A stretch of 64,000 bases of DNA, from NCBI GenBank assembly GCA_027858915.1, contig JAQIBT010000127.1, positions 22,398 to 86,397 of the forward strand. Direction: 5' to 3'. Each line of letters opens with the position of its first letter. Within the stretch, counting starts at the first letter, position 1. The translations under genes and the position numbers were made by a program. The notes under the pieces were generated by a model, which worked only from the letters and a program-made list of their open reading frames with translations, had not been told where the DNA came from and searched no databases. Origin of the DNA: Salinisphaera sp. GTDB lineage: Bacteria > Pseudomonadota > Gammaproteobacteria > Nevskiales > Salinisphaeraceae. Shown here one piece after another: positions 38,400 to 46,728 of this stretch.

Positions 38400-40654
38400 C
38401 AATGCCCCACGACATTCAAGCGGATTCACTGATTCGCATCGAGGAACAATCAGGAGTAGCTATCTGGCGCACGATATGCCCGGATCATTTGTCCGGCACC
38501 TACGTGCTCGCCCGCACTCCGATCGTATGCGAGCAAGTGGTAGGCGAGCAAGAGGTTACGATCTCAGCCAGTTCGGTCCGTAATCTGCAGCTCACCGTTC
38601 GTCGAGTGCCCTTCGATGATATGCCGTCGATGATTGGTCTTGGCTTGTTTGTGCCTGTTGAGTGCAAATTTCGGGGGGCGGTGACGCAGTCTCTGCCGGG
38701 TCTGAGTGTCGCCGCACAAGCTAGCGCTCGATTGCGGATCGCGGTCATGTCGGCCTTTCTGGATCCCGAACGTTTAATGACGAATTTTAGAACGTCGGAC
38801 AATTTCGGTTTGTTGGTGCGAGAAGCGTACACAAAGGCACAGCATCTGAGGGCTGAAACGCGCGAACCCAACGGCAAATTTCACGATCTGCCGGTTAATG
38901 AGTCAATCAGCCGCCCGATTATATACCAATGGCTCAAGTGCCTGATTACCTATGGATTCCGCGCAAGCTCGCTGCATCCGCGCTTCGACGAGCGGGGTGG
39001 CTCGGGCACCGGGGGGCGCATATACGGTCACGGTACTGGCCGTCGCAAACCCGGCCGCCGGAGCGAGGCAAACCGCCTGGGCAAGGCATCTTTTGCACAG
39101 ACTGGGCAATCAGAAGAGGAGCAAGTCCGGATCATTGCGCTCGCGCGTTCGCAGATCGGTATCGGGGGCTCTTATCGTAAGGCCTACGATAGCGTCTTGG
39201 CGACGCAATATTCGCACAGAATCAGGGGCCCCAATGGCGAAGTGGCGCTGACATTGCGGCCGGCCGGTCAGTACCCGAGTTTCGATCAATTCCGATACCT
39301 GGTGAAAACCCGTATTTCCTCTTTGGATCGGTTTGCACGCCGGACGACGATGCCGCATTTCACAAGGAACCATCGGGGTCTACACGGATGCTCTCGTGAT
39401 GGCGTGCTGGGCCCCGGTCATGTATATGCCATCGATTCGACCGTCGCGGATGCCTACCTGCGGTCCGGCTTCGATCGAACGCTTCTCGTCGGACGACCCG
39501 TCGTTTATTGGGTCGTGGATGTTTGGTCGACGGCTATTGTCGGGTTCTACGTGTGTCTGGCCGCGCCGAGTTGGGACAGAGCGAAATGCGCGCTTTTTTG
39601 TACGATCGCGGACCGCGACCTCCTGTCGCGTTTGTTCGGTTTCACCTTTCCCAATGTCTTGCACCCGGCGCCGACACTCATGGCTCGGCTTCTCTGTGAT
39701 CGTGGCGAGTACCTTTCAGAGGGAGCGTCCAGAACAGCCCAAGAGGTGGGCTACTCTGTGGAATATAACCCGTCGTATCGACCCGACCTGCGCGGTACCG
39801 GCGAGCGATTCCATCGGATTGCCAAAGACGCACAGTTCGGTTTTGTTCCGGGCGCCTTCGATGCGCGTCGCAAGGAGCTGGACCTACGACCCGATAAGAG
39901 CACCGCGACGCTGACCCTATACGAGTACTACGCGTATTTGGCGTATCTGGCGGCCGAATATAACGTGACGGCGGATCGTGAACACCTGTTTACCGCGGAA
40001 TTGGCTGCATCGTGTGTCGATATGACGCCCGCCGGGCTCTGGGCATGGGGCCATGAAGTGGGGTTAGGCTATCGTAAAGCGATTGGCCAAGATGAGCTTG
40101 TGCGATCGTTCCTACGTCAGGCGCCGCTGAAGCAGCTGGAAAACGGGATTCATTTCGAACGCATGCGGTATTTGCCGGCAGACGGCGATGCTGAGCTTGC
40201 CTGCCGAGCGCGCTGCTTTGGGCGCTTTGATGTGCCCGGTTATGCATTGCCTGCTGTGGCGGGTCACGTGTTCGCGGATCTGCCGGATACCAATAGCGTG
40301 ACGCTGCTGGAGCACGCACCGCTTCAAGTTGTTGGAGAGTATGACAGCTTCTTTGACTACGCGGATGCCGAAGCGCAGCGCTTGGTCAACAAAGTCACCG
40401 GACGTCACGCAATCGATCAGTCTCGCGTGAATTATCGCGAAAAGATGCGTGAGATCGTGGATAGTGCCAGCGAAAAAACGCAATCTGTTGGAGGCGAAAA
40501 ATCCCGGTTGTCAGTCCGGGATGCCCGGCAGCAAGAGATGGCGCCGCAGTCTGCGACCACTGTATCCGATGAATGTGCGGCGCAAACGACGGTCGAGGAG
40601 GAGCCGCAGGGACGTATCGGCGCACTTATCGGCAAAATGGTGGGCAGCCCGTGA
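38396..40654 (+). CDS. tnsB: TnsB-like DDE transposase
   Basis: TnsB (752 aa) binds the end repeats and carries out 3' cleavage and strand transfer. The RNase H-like core has the DDE set: GHVYAIDSTVADAYL, CDRGEYLSEGASR, and PSYRPDLRGTGERFHR with the Glu. DVWSTAIVGFYVCLAAPSWD is the conserved strand between them. The N-terminal DNA-binding part includes the basic stretch GTGRRKPGRRSEANRLGK; the C-terminus carries a Mu-type beta-barrel and a tail that contacts TnsC in Tn7. ATG 38396 overlaps the tnsA stop and CAGGAG precedes it. The stop overlaps the tnsC GTG (GTGA). Confidence 0.94.
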   Translation: MTMPHDIQADSLIRIEEQSGVAIWRTICPDHLSGTYVLARTPIVCEQVVGEQEVTISASSVRNLQLTVRRVPFDDMPSMIGLGLFVPVECKFRGAVTQSLPGLSVAAQASARLRIAVMSAFLDPERLMTNFRTSDNFGLLVREAYTKAQHLRAETREPNGKFHDLPVNESISRPIIYQWLKCLITYGFRASSLHPRFDERGGSGTGGRIYGHGTGRRKPGRRSEANRLGKASFAQTGQSEEEQVRIIALARSQIGIGGSYRKAYDSVLATQYSHRIRGPNGEVALTLRPAGQYPSFDQFRYLVKTRISSLDRFARRTTMPHFTRNHRGLHGCSRDGVLGPGHVYAIDSTVADAYLRSGFDRTLLVGRPVVYWVVDVWSTAIVGFYVCLAAPSWDRAKCALFCTIADRDLLSRLFGFTFPNVLHPAPTLMARLLCDRGEYLSEGASRTAQEVGYSVEYNPSYRPDLRGTGERFHRIAKDAQFGFVPGAFDARRKELDLRPDKSTATLTLYEYYAYLAYLAAEYNVTADREHLFTAELAASCVDMTPAGLWAWGHEVGLGYRKAIGQDELVRSFLRQAPLKQLENGIHFERMRYLPADGDAELACRARCFGRFDVPGYALPAVAGHVFADLPDTNSVTLLEHAPLQVVGEYDSFFDYADAEAQRLVNKVTGRHAIDQSRVNYREKMREIVDSASEKTQSVGGEKSRLSVRDARQQEMAPQSATTVSDECAAQTTVEEEPQGRIGALIGKMVGSP

Positions 40655-41871
40655 GCCAGACGTCTTCGATACCAGCGGTGCACTCACAATCGGCACCTGA
40701 TAATCCCCTGATGTTGCCGCTTGGCATTATCCCGACTGATGAGGCCTTGATCTCCGGTATCACGAATCTACCTGAATTTGCCTGTTCCTCCATACCCATG
40801 CATGAAAGGCCCTATGCGATTGAGGCAGTTCGGTCGTTTTCGGTACCCGACGAGGCCTCGGTTGCTCTGGCCCGGGCACTGGATCGAATGCTGAGATCCG
40901 CCTGTATGGCCCGCCATCCGGCGAGCCCGGCGACGGCTCGGTTGCTGTACTCAAGTTACGACGCCGCATTACCTGGAGAGCAGCAGCCAAGGGGGATGTT
41001 TGTACAGGGCCTGTCCGGTGTCGGCAAAACCACTGCTCTGCAACGGAGCCTGAGCCGCTATCCCCAATGTTATGAGCACCGGGAGTTTCCCGCTTTCGTC
41101 GGCGGCTTACGGCAGCTGGTCTGGCTGCACATCGACGTGCCAGCGACCGGTAAACTGAAGGATCTGGCAACAAGTCTCATATTCGCGACAGCCGCGGCTT
41201 TGGATCTGGATTCCGACTATATCGACCGGGTGATGGCCGGGCGTAGGACAGGCACCGAGCTTTTTCGCGCTTGGTCACAGCTTGCTAAGGCGCACTTTTT
41301 GGGTGTGCTTGTGCTGGACGAAGCACAGAATATTTTTCGACTGACTGCATTGAACGAAAGGAAATCGCCTAAATCGGATCACCTGCGTGTTGCGGAGGAT
41401 GCGCTATTAAAAGAGCTTTTACTGTTCATTAACTCGAGCCAGGTCGCGGTGGTGCTATCGGGTACGCCAGATGCGGCGGCACTCCTGAGTAGGCGGATGA
41501 GTATTGCACAACGTCTCACAAGCTATGGCTACCACGAGCTCGATCCGTTCAGCGGCCCCGATGACATCGCCTTTAAAGCTCATTTCTTGCCGGCTTTGTT
41601 GAGATTTCAGTTCGCGGAGCCACGTCTAGGTAATTCAGAGGAGCTGCGAACACTGTTGTATCAAGCGACGGCGGGAATCCGCCGTTTGATACGCATGATC
41701 TGGGAGTCAGCGCATGTAATCGCCGCCCGCCAGGAAGAGCAATTGGACTTGCCGCATATAAAATCTGCCATCAACCAGTCAGGGGGAACGATCCAACCCG
41801 CTGTCCGCGCTCTGCTGTCCGGCGACCCGGTCCGGCTTCGCGAATACGAAGATCTGTTGCGTCGGCTATAA
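40651..41871 (+). CDS. tnsC: TnsC-like AAA+ transposition regulator
   Basis: TnsC (406 aa) is the ATP-dependent adaptor that links a TniQ/TnsD-marked target to TnsAB. Walker A is QGLSGVGKTTALQR, Walker B is GVLVLDEAQNIF, and the sensor-like VAVVLSGTPDAA and the GIRRLIRMIWESA helix are in place. GTG 40651 overlaps the tnsB stop by four bases, so tnsA, tnsB and tnsC form one tightly coupled operon. The C-terminus converges on tnsD, whose stop is 89 bp away on the other strand. Confidence 0.93.
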   Translation: MSQTSSIPAVHSQSAPDNPLMLPLGIIPTDEALISGITNLPEFACSSIPMHERPYAIEAVRSFSVPDEASVALARALDRMLRSACMARHPASPATARLLYSSYDAALPGEQQPRGMFVQGLSGVGKTTALQRSLSRYPQCYEHREFPAFVGGLRQLVWLHIDVPATGKLKDLATSLIFATAAALDLDSDYIDRVMAGRRTGTELFRAWSQLAKAHFLGVLVLDEAQNIFRLTALNERKSPKSDHLRVAEDALLKELLLFINSSQVAVVLSGTPDAAALLSRRMSIAQRLTSYGYHELDPFSGPDDIAFKAHFLPALLRFQFAEPRLGNSEELRTLLYQATAGIRRLIRMIWESAHVIAARQEEQLDLPHIKSAINQSGGTIQPAVRALLSGDPVRLREYEDLLRRL

Positions 41872-41959
41872 GCGCCGAAGGCGGGCATTCACACCCCCCA
41901 CGGGGTCGAGAGTCGCCATCATGTATCCGATAATTGCCGCCGAGAACGACGCGCTGTTG

Positions 41960-43810
41960 TCAACGTCGCCGCGATTCGCCGGACGCGTTTCCCGGATCAA
42001 AATGCTTGGCGTGATCGATAACCTCAAGTGTTCTTGGGTATTTCCGAGGTTTCGCTAACCGCGCACGTAGTTCGGGTATTTCCGCGCACAGCTCCCAAAG
42101 CTCGATATGTCGGGCGGGATGCTCAGTGCGGAGAGTGAGTGTGGCGTTGACGACTTTTGCTGCCAGGGCCTTATCCAATTCGAGCCAATCGGTATGTACA
42201 TTGTTGCTGCCTGGCTTCCGGGGTATGCAGCGATTGACTCGATCGAGCCAGACGCGGTCGTGCCGGTAAAGCCATGCGTAGAGCGCTGGCGCGAGTGATC
42301 GAATTTCTTTTGGACCCACCGAGCCATGTTGGCGTAGCAACCCTTTCCACGCTTCTCGCCGCGTGTTGCGTTGTCTTCGACGGTTCTGTGTTTGCCACTG
42401 GTGATATAGGTCTGAGTCTTCCCTCAATAATCGATTGACTGTCGCGATCGAGAGCTCGAACCGGCGCATTACCACCTGTTTTTCTTCTCCCCGCTCGAGA
42501 TCACCGGTTACGGCGGCTCTCAAAAGGGCCTTCAGTTTCTTTGGACGGCGGCGCCCTGTCACGTTCGCCGGAATACGCACGGGCGCCTCAAACCTGCGGC
42601 CATTAGAGGGCTCGGTGCTACTACCGAGCGGCCCGGTGCATTGCCTGAAAACGCCGACTTTAGTGAAGGCGTGCTCGGTCGCTACTGCAGCCGGCACTCG
42701 TTGAGCGGGCGATCGCTTGGGGCTTGATGTCAGCTCCAGCTTCTTCACTTTCTGAATCCGCTGTTTGAAATCGTACCAGTCGGCGAATAGCCACTCGATT
42801 ATGACGATGTGCCGGAGAGGATGGGTGCCGCCTCTCGGGGTGCCGAGAAGGCGCGTCAGTTGTGAACACGCGTGGTGCACGTCAGAAGGCAGGGCGGCAA
42901 ACTCGGGAATCCAATGGATGGGCGACAGATGAGATGCGAGGTTCTGGGCTGCGAGTCGCAACCGAGTTCGTCCTGTTGACGTGAGCCAACGCCGGTCACG
43001 GAATACTGACAAATAGGCATCTCGAAGCAGTGTCGAAGTGACGCTCAAATCACGATCATTCGACCATTCGTCGGCAAACTTCGATAGCCGGCTCAGCCTG
43101 GCCTTAGCGTCCGCCGATAAGTCACTGTCAGGCACTGAAAGTGACTGAAATCGTACCGTATCTGGCAATAACCACTGGAAGCGTTGGATGCCGTTCACTT
43201 TATAGATGCTGGAGATCAGCAGCTCGCTGTGTATCGTGCATGCCCAGGCACCGGGCCACTGGTGTGCCGTGTGCCAATACGAGAATCCGTAGCGTTGGTT
43301 GTCGTCTTGGAGACAGGCAGGACAAGCCTTAAGGGGATGGTGAGCACGAAAACGGCTGGTCAATAAGCCGAGCCGGTATTTCAAGCCTCCGATATGAGCG
43401 TAATGCAAGCATTTGCGCGCATCGTCCGCGTCACTTGCATCCTTTAATCGTAGGAAGTAGGGGAGCAGCGTATGCTTGTCGATGAGTTCCTGAGTTGAAC
43501 CAAGTGCACCTTTCGTTACTCTTACCAAATGTTTGAGTCCGCTGGGAAAGTCATGTCGCAAGCCGCAGCGACGGTCGCCAAACAGGATGCAAGATGTCTC
43601 CGCAGGCCGTGAAAAGCCGGTCAAACGATGGTATCGGGACGCCCAGCTGTATAAGGTTTCGTCGGCCAATAGGCTTGGGAGGCCCGTGATGTCAGCCGTC
43701 CTTTGAATGACCGTGGTCCTCTCGTAAGAGATAGCCGCTTGAAGTGGTTCCCAATTTACAAGTGCTGATCGCTTCCGGTGTGTGTCAAGATAGTTTACGC
43801 CTGAACCCAA
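41960..43810 (-). CDS. tnsD: TnsD-type TniQ protein, start codon unclear
   Basis: TnsD binds the glmS 3' end and directs insertion to attTn7, the site this element occupies. The protein has the TniQ start region (GLPSLLADETLYSWASRYHR), RRCGLRHDFPSGLKHLV, the zinc block CPACLQDDNQRYGFSYWHTA to CTIH, and a long C-terminal TnsD domain (VMRRFELSIATVNRLLRE, PALYAWLYRHDRVWLDRVNR). The expected initiator position, just before TGLPSLL, reads ATC (43690-43688) with AAAGGA correctly spaced upstream. The only canonical start in the open frame is TTG 43810, which adds 40 atypical residues. An ISL3 fragment lies 14 bp beyond it. Function of this copy is therefore uncertain. Confidence 0.85.
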   Translation of the reverse strand: MGSGVNYLDTHRKRSALVNWEPLQAAISYERTTVIQRTADITGLPSLLADETLYSWASRYHRLTGFSRPAETSCILFGDRRCGLRHDFPSGLKHLVRVTKGALGSTQELIDKHTLLPYFLRLKDASDADDARKCLHYAHIGGLKYRLGLLTSRFRAHHPLKACPACLQDDNQRYGFSYWHTAHQWPGAWACTIHSELLISSIYKVNGIQRFQWLLPDTVRFQSLSVPDSDLSADAKARLSRLSKFADEWSNDRDLSVTSTLLRDAYLSVFRDRRWLTSTGRTRLRLAAQNLASHLSPIHWIPEFAALPSDVHHACSQLTRLLGTPRGGTHPLRHIVIIEWLFADWYDFKQRIQKVKKLELTSSPKRSPAQRVPAAVATEHAFTKVGVFRQCTGPLGSSTEPSNGRRFEAPVRIPANVTGRRRPKKLKALLRAAVTGDLERGEEKQVVMRRFELSIATVNRLLREDSDLYHQWQTQNRRRQRNTRREAWKGLLRQHGSVGPKEIRSLAPALYAWLYRHDRVWLDRVNRCIPRKPGSNNVHTDWLELDKALAAKVVNATLTLRTEHPARHIELWELCAEIPELRARLAKPRKYPRTLEVIDHAKHFDPGNASGESRRR

Positions 43811-43824
43811 AGAGGGCGGGCTAG

Positions 43825-43922
43825 GCCTTGAAAGAACAGCTCTAGCGGCTGTGGCACGTGCCGGCCAATGGCGCCCACATGGGCTAGCGCCTGGATCAAT
43901 GGTGCGAACTGGCCAACGCCAC
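43825..43922 (+). pseudogene. 98-bp ISL3 transposase fragment
   Basis: This stretch is about 90% identical to the reverse complement of the region near 35503-35600 within the ISL3 pseudogene, covering the part that encodes ALKGQLQQLWHAPASS and GQRLYQWCELA. Orientation is opposite to that copy. It sits between the tnsD 5' end and the right-end TnsB sites. Confidence 0.85.
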
Positions 43923-43961
43923 CCGGGAGGAAGGTGAGTATCTTCGATGTGGTGTTAGCTG

Positions 43962-44100
43962 AGTTCACATAACTAATACTCAGTTGGTTTGGCGTGGAAT
44001 TTTAAGGCCTGCTTAGTTCACATAAGTAATTGCGCATTACTATGAATAAGTTATTGATAAGTAATGATTCGCGAGTTCACATAACTATTGCCCGGCTACA
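43962..44100 (-). repeat. right transposon end with three inverted TnsB-type sites
   Basis: AGTTCACATAACT-type 18-mers lie at 43962-43979, 44015-44032 and 44074-44091, each the reverse complement of the left-end repeat. They are spaced 53 and 59 bp apart instead of 20. The terminal bases GGCTACA end at 44100 and pair with TGTAGCC at 10726. CGGCC (44101-44105) is the second copy of the target duplication. Confidence 0.9.
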
Positions 44101-44372
44101 CGGCCCCGCGTTGTGACCCAAAATCACGTCAGACAAGGCGCAGAGCGCCGGCCGCAGTCTTCTGCGGTCAAGCTCTGTAACGTCGGATGGCGTGCCATCT
44201 TTTATCGACCATGGGGGCCGCAACTCCTAATAAATTTCGATGGGACGGCGGCTATTTTTCCGCAATACCGCATTACAGCTCGCTCATGTCGCTGGGCTAC
44301 ATCACGCTCCCTGCGCCTTGTCTTGCAAACAAATAGCCGCCGGCGCGGTGTCGTATGAAACGGCAACAGGCC
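44101..44372 (+). repeat. main part of the interrupted MITE-like repeat
   Basis: Rejoined with 10702-10725 (counting CGGCC once) this makes a 291-bp element. From each end inward, 21 bases are identical, CCGCG is shared at 25-29, 20 bases diverge, and AGACAAGGCGCAG is shared at exactly the same distance (44131-44143 and, inverted, 44311-44323). The alignment needs no gap. A further inverted pair, GGCGGCTATTT / AAATAGCCGCC, occurs at 44245 and 44331. There is no ORF of substance. The right terminal repeat contains the annotated ATG of the next gene. Confidence 0.75.
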
Positions 44373-45515
44373 CTAGTGAATGGTCGGCGAATCGCCATCG
44401 TGTTCCGTGGCATCGGCGATATCGGTGGCACCAACAACACCATTGCCGACCACGCGCGACAGTTCGAGGCACTGGGCTACCAGGTCGATCTGATCGGCGA
44501 GAAAATCAGCCGGTCGGGTCTGCCTGGCGGTACCGGGCGGGGTATCCGGATCAGCCGGCTGCCACTTGCGGGACGCTACAAGTGGCGCTGGTTTGCCGGT
44601 CGTGCTCAGCGCGTCGTCGATCGCGCTGGTTATGATTTCGTGGCCGGACACGGGCATCACTATCGCCAGAACGTCTTGTCCATGCATAACTGTCTGCACC
44701 GGGCGCACGAGCTGGTGCACGGCGAGCCAATTCCTGCCGACCGCGGCCTCGTGCAGGTTCATGACCGTATCTTCTCAATCGGCCAGTTCGCCTATTGCAT
44801 CTGTAATTCGCGCTTGATGCAGGACGAGATTGTATCGCGCTACGGCGTCGAGCGAGAACGTCTGCCCGTGGTCTATCCCGGCTACCGGCCAAGTCAGTTC
44901 AATCGTTCGGATCGCGACCGCTATCGTGGCTCGGTTCGTGCAGAGCTCGGCTGCGATGACAGCGTACTGATTGGTCTGGTTACCTCGGGCGATTTTGCCA
45001 AGCGCGGGCTGGATATCCTGTTGGAAGCCTATGCCGGCATACCGGACAAAACACGCCGCAAGACTCGTCTGCTGGTGCTCGGCAAACTGGGCAAGTCCGC
45101 TAGGTTCATCGAACGGGCGAAAGCGCTGGGGATCGCCGATCGGCTGCATTTCGTACCGCATACGCGCGAGCCACAGCGCTACTTCCATGCACTGGACATC
45201 TGCGTGCACCCCGCGCGCTACGAGGAGTTTGGCCAGACCGTACAGGAGGCCATGGCCTGCGGCGTGCCTGTGGTGACAAATCAGCGGGTAGGCGCCAGCG
45301 AGTTATTGCCGGCGGCCTGGCACGAACAGTTGCCCTCAGCGCCCGATGCCGGCGTCATTCGCGCTCGTTTGTGCGAACTGATCAATTCTTCCGAGCGGCG
45401 CGCCGAACAGGCTGCGATCGGATACGACGCGGTCCGGAGCAATACCGATACGCGCAATATGGAGCGGACGTTGCTGATTTATCGCGATGCGGGGCTGCCG
45501 ACTGTGCAGGCATAG
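44355..45515 (+). CDS. GT4-family glycosyltransferase
   Basis: A 386-residue GT-B fold glycosyltransferase, probably acting on cell-surface polysaccharide or LPS. The N-terminal domain begins RIAIVFRGIGDIGGTNNTIA. The donor-binding domain shows GLVTSGDFAKRGLDILLEAY, RLHFVPHTREPQRYFHALDI and the diagnostic EEFGQTVQEAMACGVPVVTNQ (EX7E). No acceptor can be named. ATG 44355 lies within the MITE terminal repeat, so the first six codons derive from it; GTG 44376, directly after the repeat, is an attractive native start. It is the first chromosomal gene beyond the transposon. Confidence 0.85.
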   Translation: MKRQQALVNGRRIAIVFRGIGDIGGTNNTIADHARQFEALGYQVDLIGEKISRSGLPGGTGRGIRISRLPLAGRYKWRWFAGRAQRVVDRAGYDFVAGHGHHYRQNVLSMHNCLHRAHELVHGEPIPADRGLVQVHDRIFSIGQFAYCICNSRLMQDEIVSRYGVERERLPVVYPGYRPSQFNRSDRDRYRGSVRAELGCDDSVLIGLVTSGDFAKRGLDILLEAYAGIPDKTRRKTRLLVLGKLGKSARFIERAKALGIADRLHFVPHTREPQRYFHALDICVHPARYEEFGQTVQEAMACGVPVVTNQRVGASELLPAAWHEQLPSAPDAGVIRARLCELINSSERRAEQAAIGYDAVRSNTDTRNMERTLLIYRDAGLPTVQA

Positions 45516-45549
45516 CAGTCGTCGTCAGGCAGTTATTCGGGCGTGGCGC

Positions 45550-46716
45550 TCAACGATGCAGATCGCGTAGTACGCGATAGAAGTTGGCCTTGGCCTCGAA
45601 GCCGATGCCCGGTTGATCGCCGAGTGAGGCGCGGCTGTTCGCGACTACGACGTTGTCGGCAAAGCCGCCGGTGGGCTGGAATTCGCCGGGATAGGATTCG
45701 TTGCCGCCGAGCTTCAATGCCGCCGCGATATGCAGCGAGAACTGGTGTCCGCCGTGTGGGATGCAGCGCCGTGACGACCAGCCGTGCTGTGCCAGCATGT
45801 CCTGGATTCGCAGATACTCGATCAGGCCATAGCTGAGTGCGGGGTCGACCTGGATATAATCACGATCGGCACGCATGCCGCCATGTCGGATCAGGTTGCG
45901 GGCGTCCTGTAGTGAGAACAGGTTCTCGCCCGTGGCGATCGGGTGACGATAGTGCTCGCAGAGGGTGGCGTTCAGGGCATAGTCGAGCGGATCGCCCACT
46001 TCCTCGTACCAGAACAAGCCGTAGGGTTCGATCGCCCGACCGTATTCGAGCGCGGTCGCCAGATCGAATTTGCCGTTGACGTCGACTGCCAGCCGCGACC
46101 CGTCGCCGCCCAGGACTTCTAGCACGGCTTCGATGCGGCTCAGATCGTCGGCCAGATCGGCGCCGCCGATCTTCATCTTCACCACGTGGTAGCCGGCGTC
46201 CAGAAATCCGCGCATTTCGTCCTGCAGTTCCCGCAGTCCCTTGCCGGGCGCGTAGTAGCCGCCTGCTGCATAGACGAACACCGAGCTGTCCGGCTGGCCG
46301 TCGCCGTACTGGTCGGACAGCCAGCGGTACAGCGGCACGCCGGCGATCTTGGACACCAGATCGTGCAGCGCCATGTCGACAACGCCGACCGCGACCGAGC
46401 GCTCGCCATGCCCGCCCGGTTTCTCGTTGCGCATCATCAGATCCCAGGCCTTGGACGGCGATAGCTGACCGTCCTCGGCGCGCAGCGCCTCGGGGTCGGC
46501 TTCGGTCAGGCGCGGCAGGATGCGACGTCGCAGGATCTCACCGGCGCTGTAGCGACCATTGGAGTTGAATCCATAGCCAACGACGGGCTGACCATCGATG
46601 ACCACATCGCTGACCAGCGCCAGGATCGAGCAATCCATGGCGCTGAAATCGATGAACGCGTTACGCATCGACGAACTGATCGGGACGACCCCTTCGTGCG
46701 CGGATACGATCTTCAT
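45550..46716 (-). CDS. tarD: enolase-superfamily dehydratase, D(-)-tartrate dehydratase-like
   Basis: A mandelate racemase-type enolase-superfamily enzyme (388 aa). Metal and catalytic residues are in place: Lys pair VVKMKIGG, metal ligands in LAVDVNGKF, WYEEVGDP and ATGENLFS, and the His of CIPHGGHQ. VGYGFNSNGRY, NEKPGGHGERSVAVG and GGNESYPGEFQP closely follow, from memory, the D-tartrate dehydratase described from Bradyrhizobium, which converts D-tartrate to oxaloacetate. Assignment to that substrate is by resemblance only. A GntR regulator is divergently transcribed and a palindrome lies between the two genes, suggesting substrate-controlled expression. Confidence 0.8.
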   Translation of the reverse strand: MKIVSAHEGVVPISSSMRNAFIDFSAMDCSILALVSDVVIDGQPVVGYGFNSNGRYSAGEILRRRILPRLTEADPEALRAEDGQLSPSKAWDLMMRNEKPGGHGERSVAVGVVDMALHDLVSKIAGVPLYRWLSDQYGDGQPDSSVFVYAAGGYYAPGKGLRELQDEMRGFLDAGYHVVKMKIGGADLADDLSRIEAVLEVLGGDGSRLAVDVNGKFDLATALEYGRAIEPYGLFWYEEVGDPLDYALNATLCEHYRHPIATGENLFSLQDARNLIRHGGMRADRDYIQVDPALSYGLIEYLRIQDMLAQHGWSSRRCIPHGGHQFSLHIAAALKLGGNESYPGEFQPTGGFADNVVVANSRASLGDQPGIGFEAKANFYRVLRDLHR

Positions 46717-46728
46717 TGATTTGTCCTA

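Larger units (their letters stand above)
10726..44100 (+). mobile_element. complete Tn7-like transposon at attTn7 (33,375 bp)
   Basis: Both ends are visible. The left end reads TGTAGCCGGGTAATAG and the reverse complement of the right end reads TGTAGCCGGGCAATAG; they agree at 26 of 27 bases and give TGT...ACA termini. CGGCC directly flanks both sides as a 5-bp target duplication. Three 18-bp TnsB-type sites lie inside each end. The element encodes tnsA, tnsB and tnsC, a TnsD-type tniQ and a second tniQ; no tnsE was recognised. Cargo comprises a YobI-like ATPase, an integrase remnant, trkH, kdpFABCDE and a type I restriction-modification system. The position just past glmS shows that insertion was targeted by a TnsD-type protein. 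Confidence 0.95.

Noticed and set aside
33147..43810. A tnsE gene
   Set aside because: Every sizeable frame in the tns region is explained by tniQ, tnsABC, tnsD or IS remnants; none resembles TnsE.
10726..44100. A CRISPR-associated transposon (CAST)
   Set aside because: A second TniQ next to an HTH gene suggested it, but I see no repeat-spacer array and no Cas protein anywhere in the element.
44113..44358. 81-codon open frame after the transposon
   Set aside because: It lies entirely inside the MITE-like inverted-repeat element and has no protein-like conservation.
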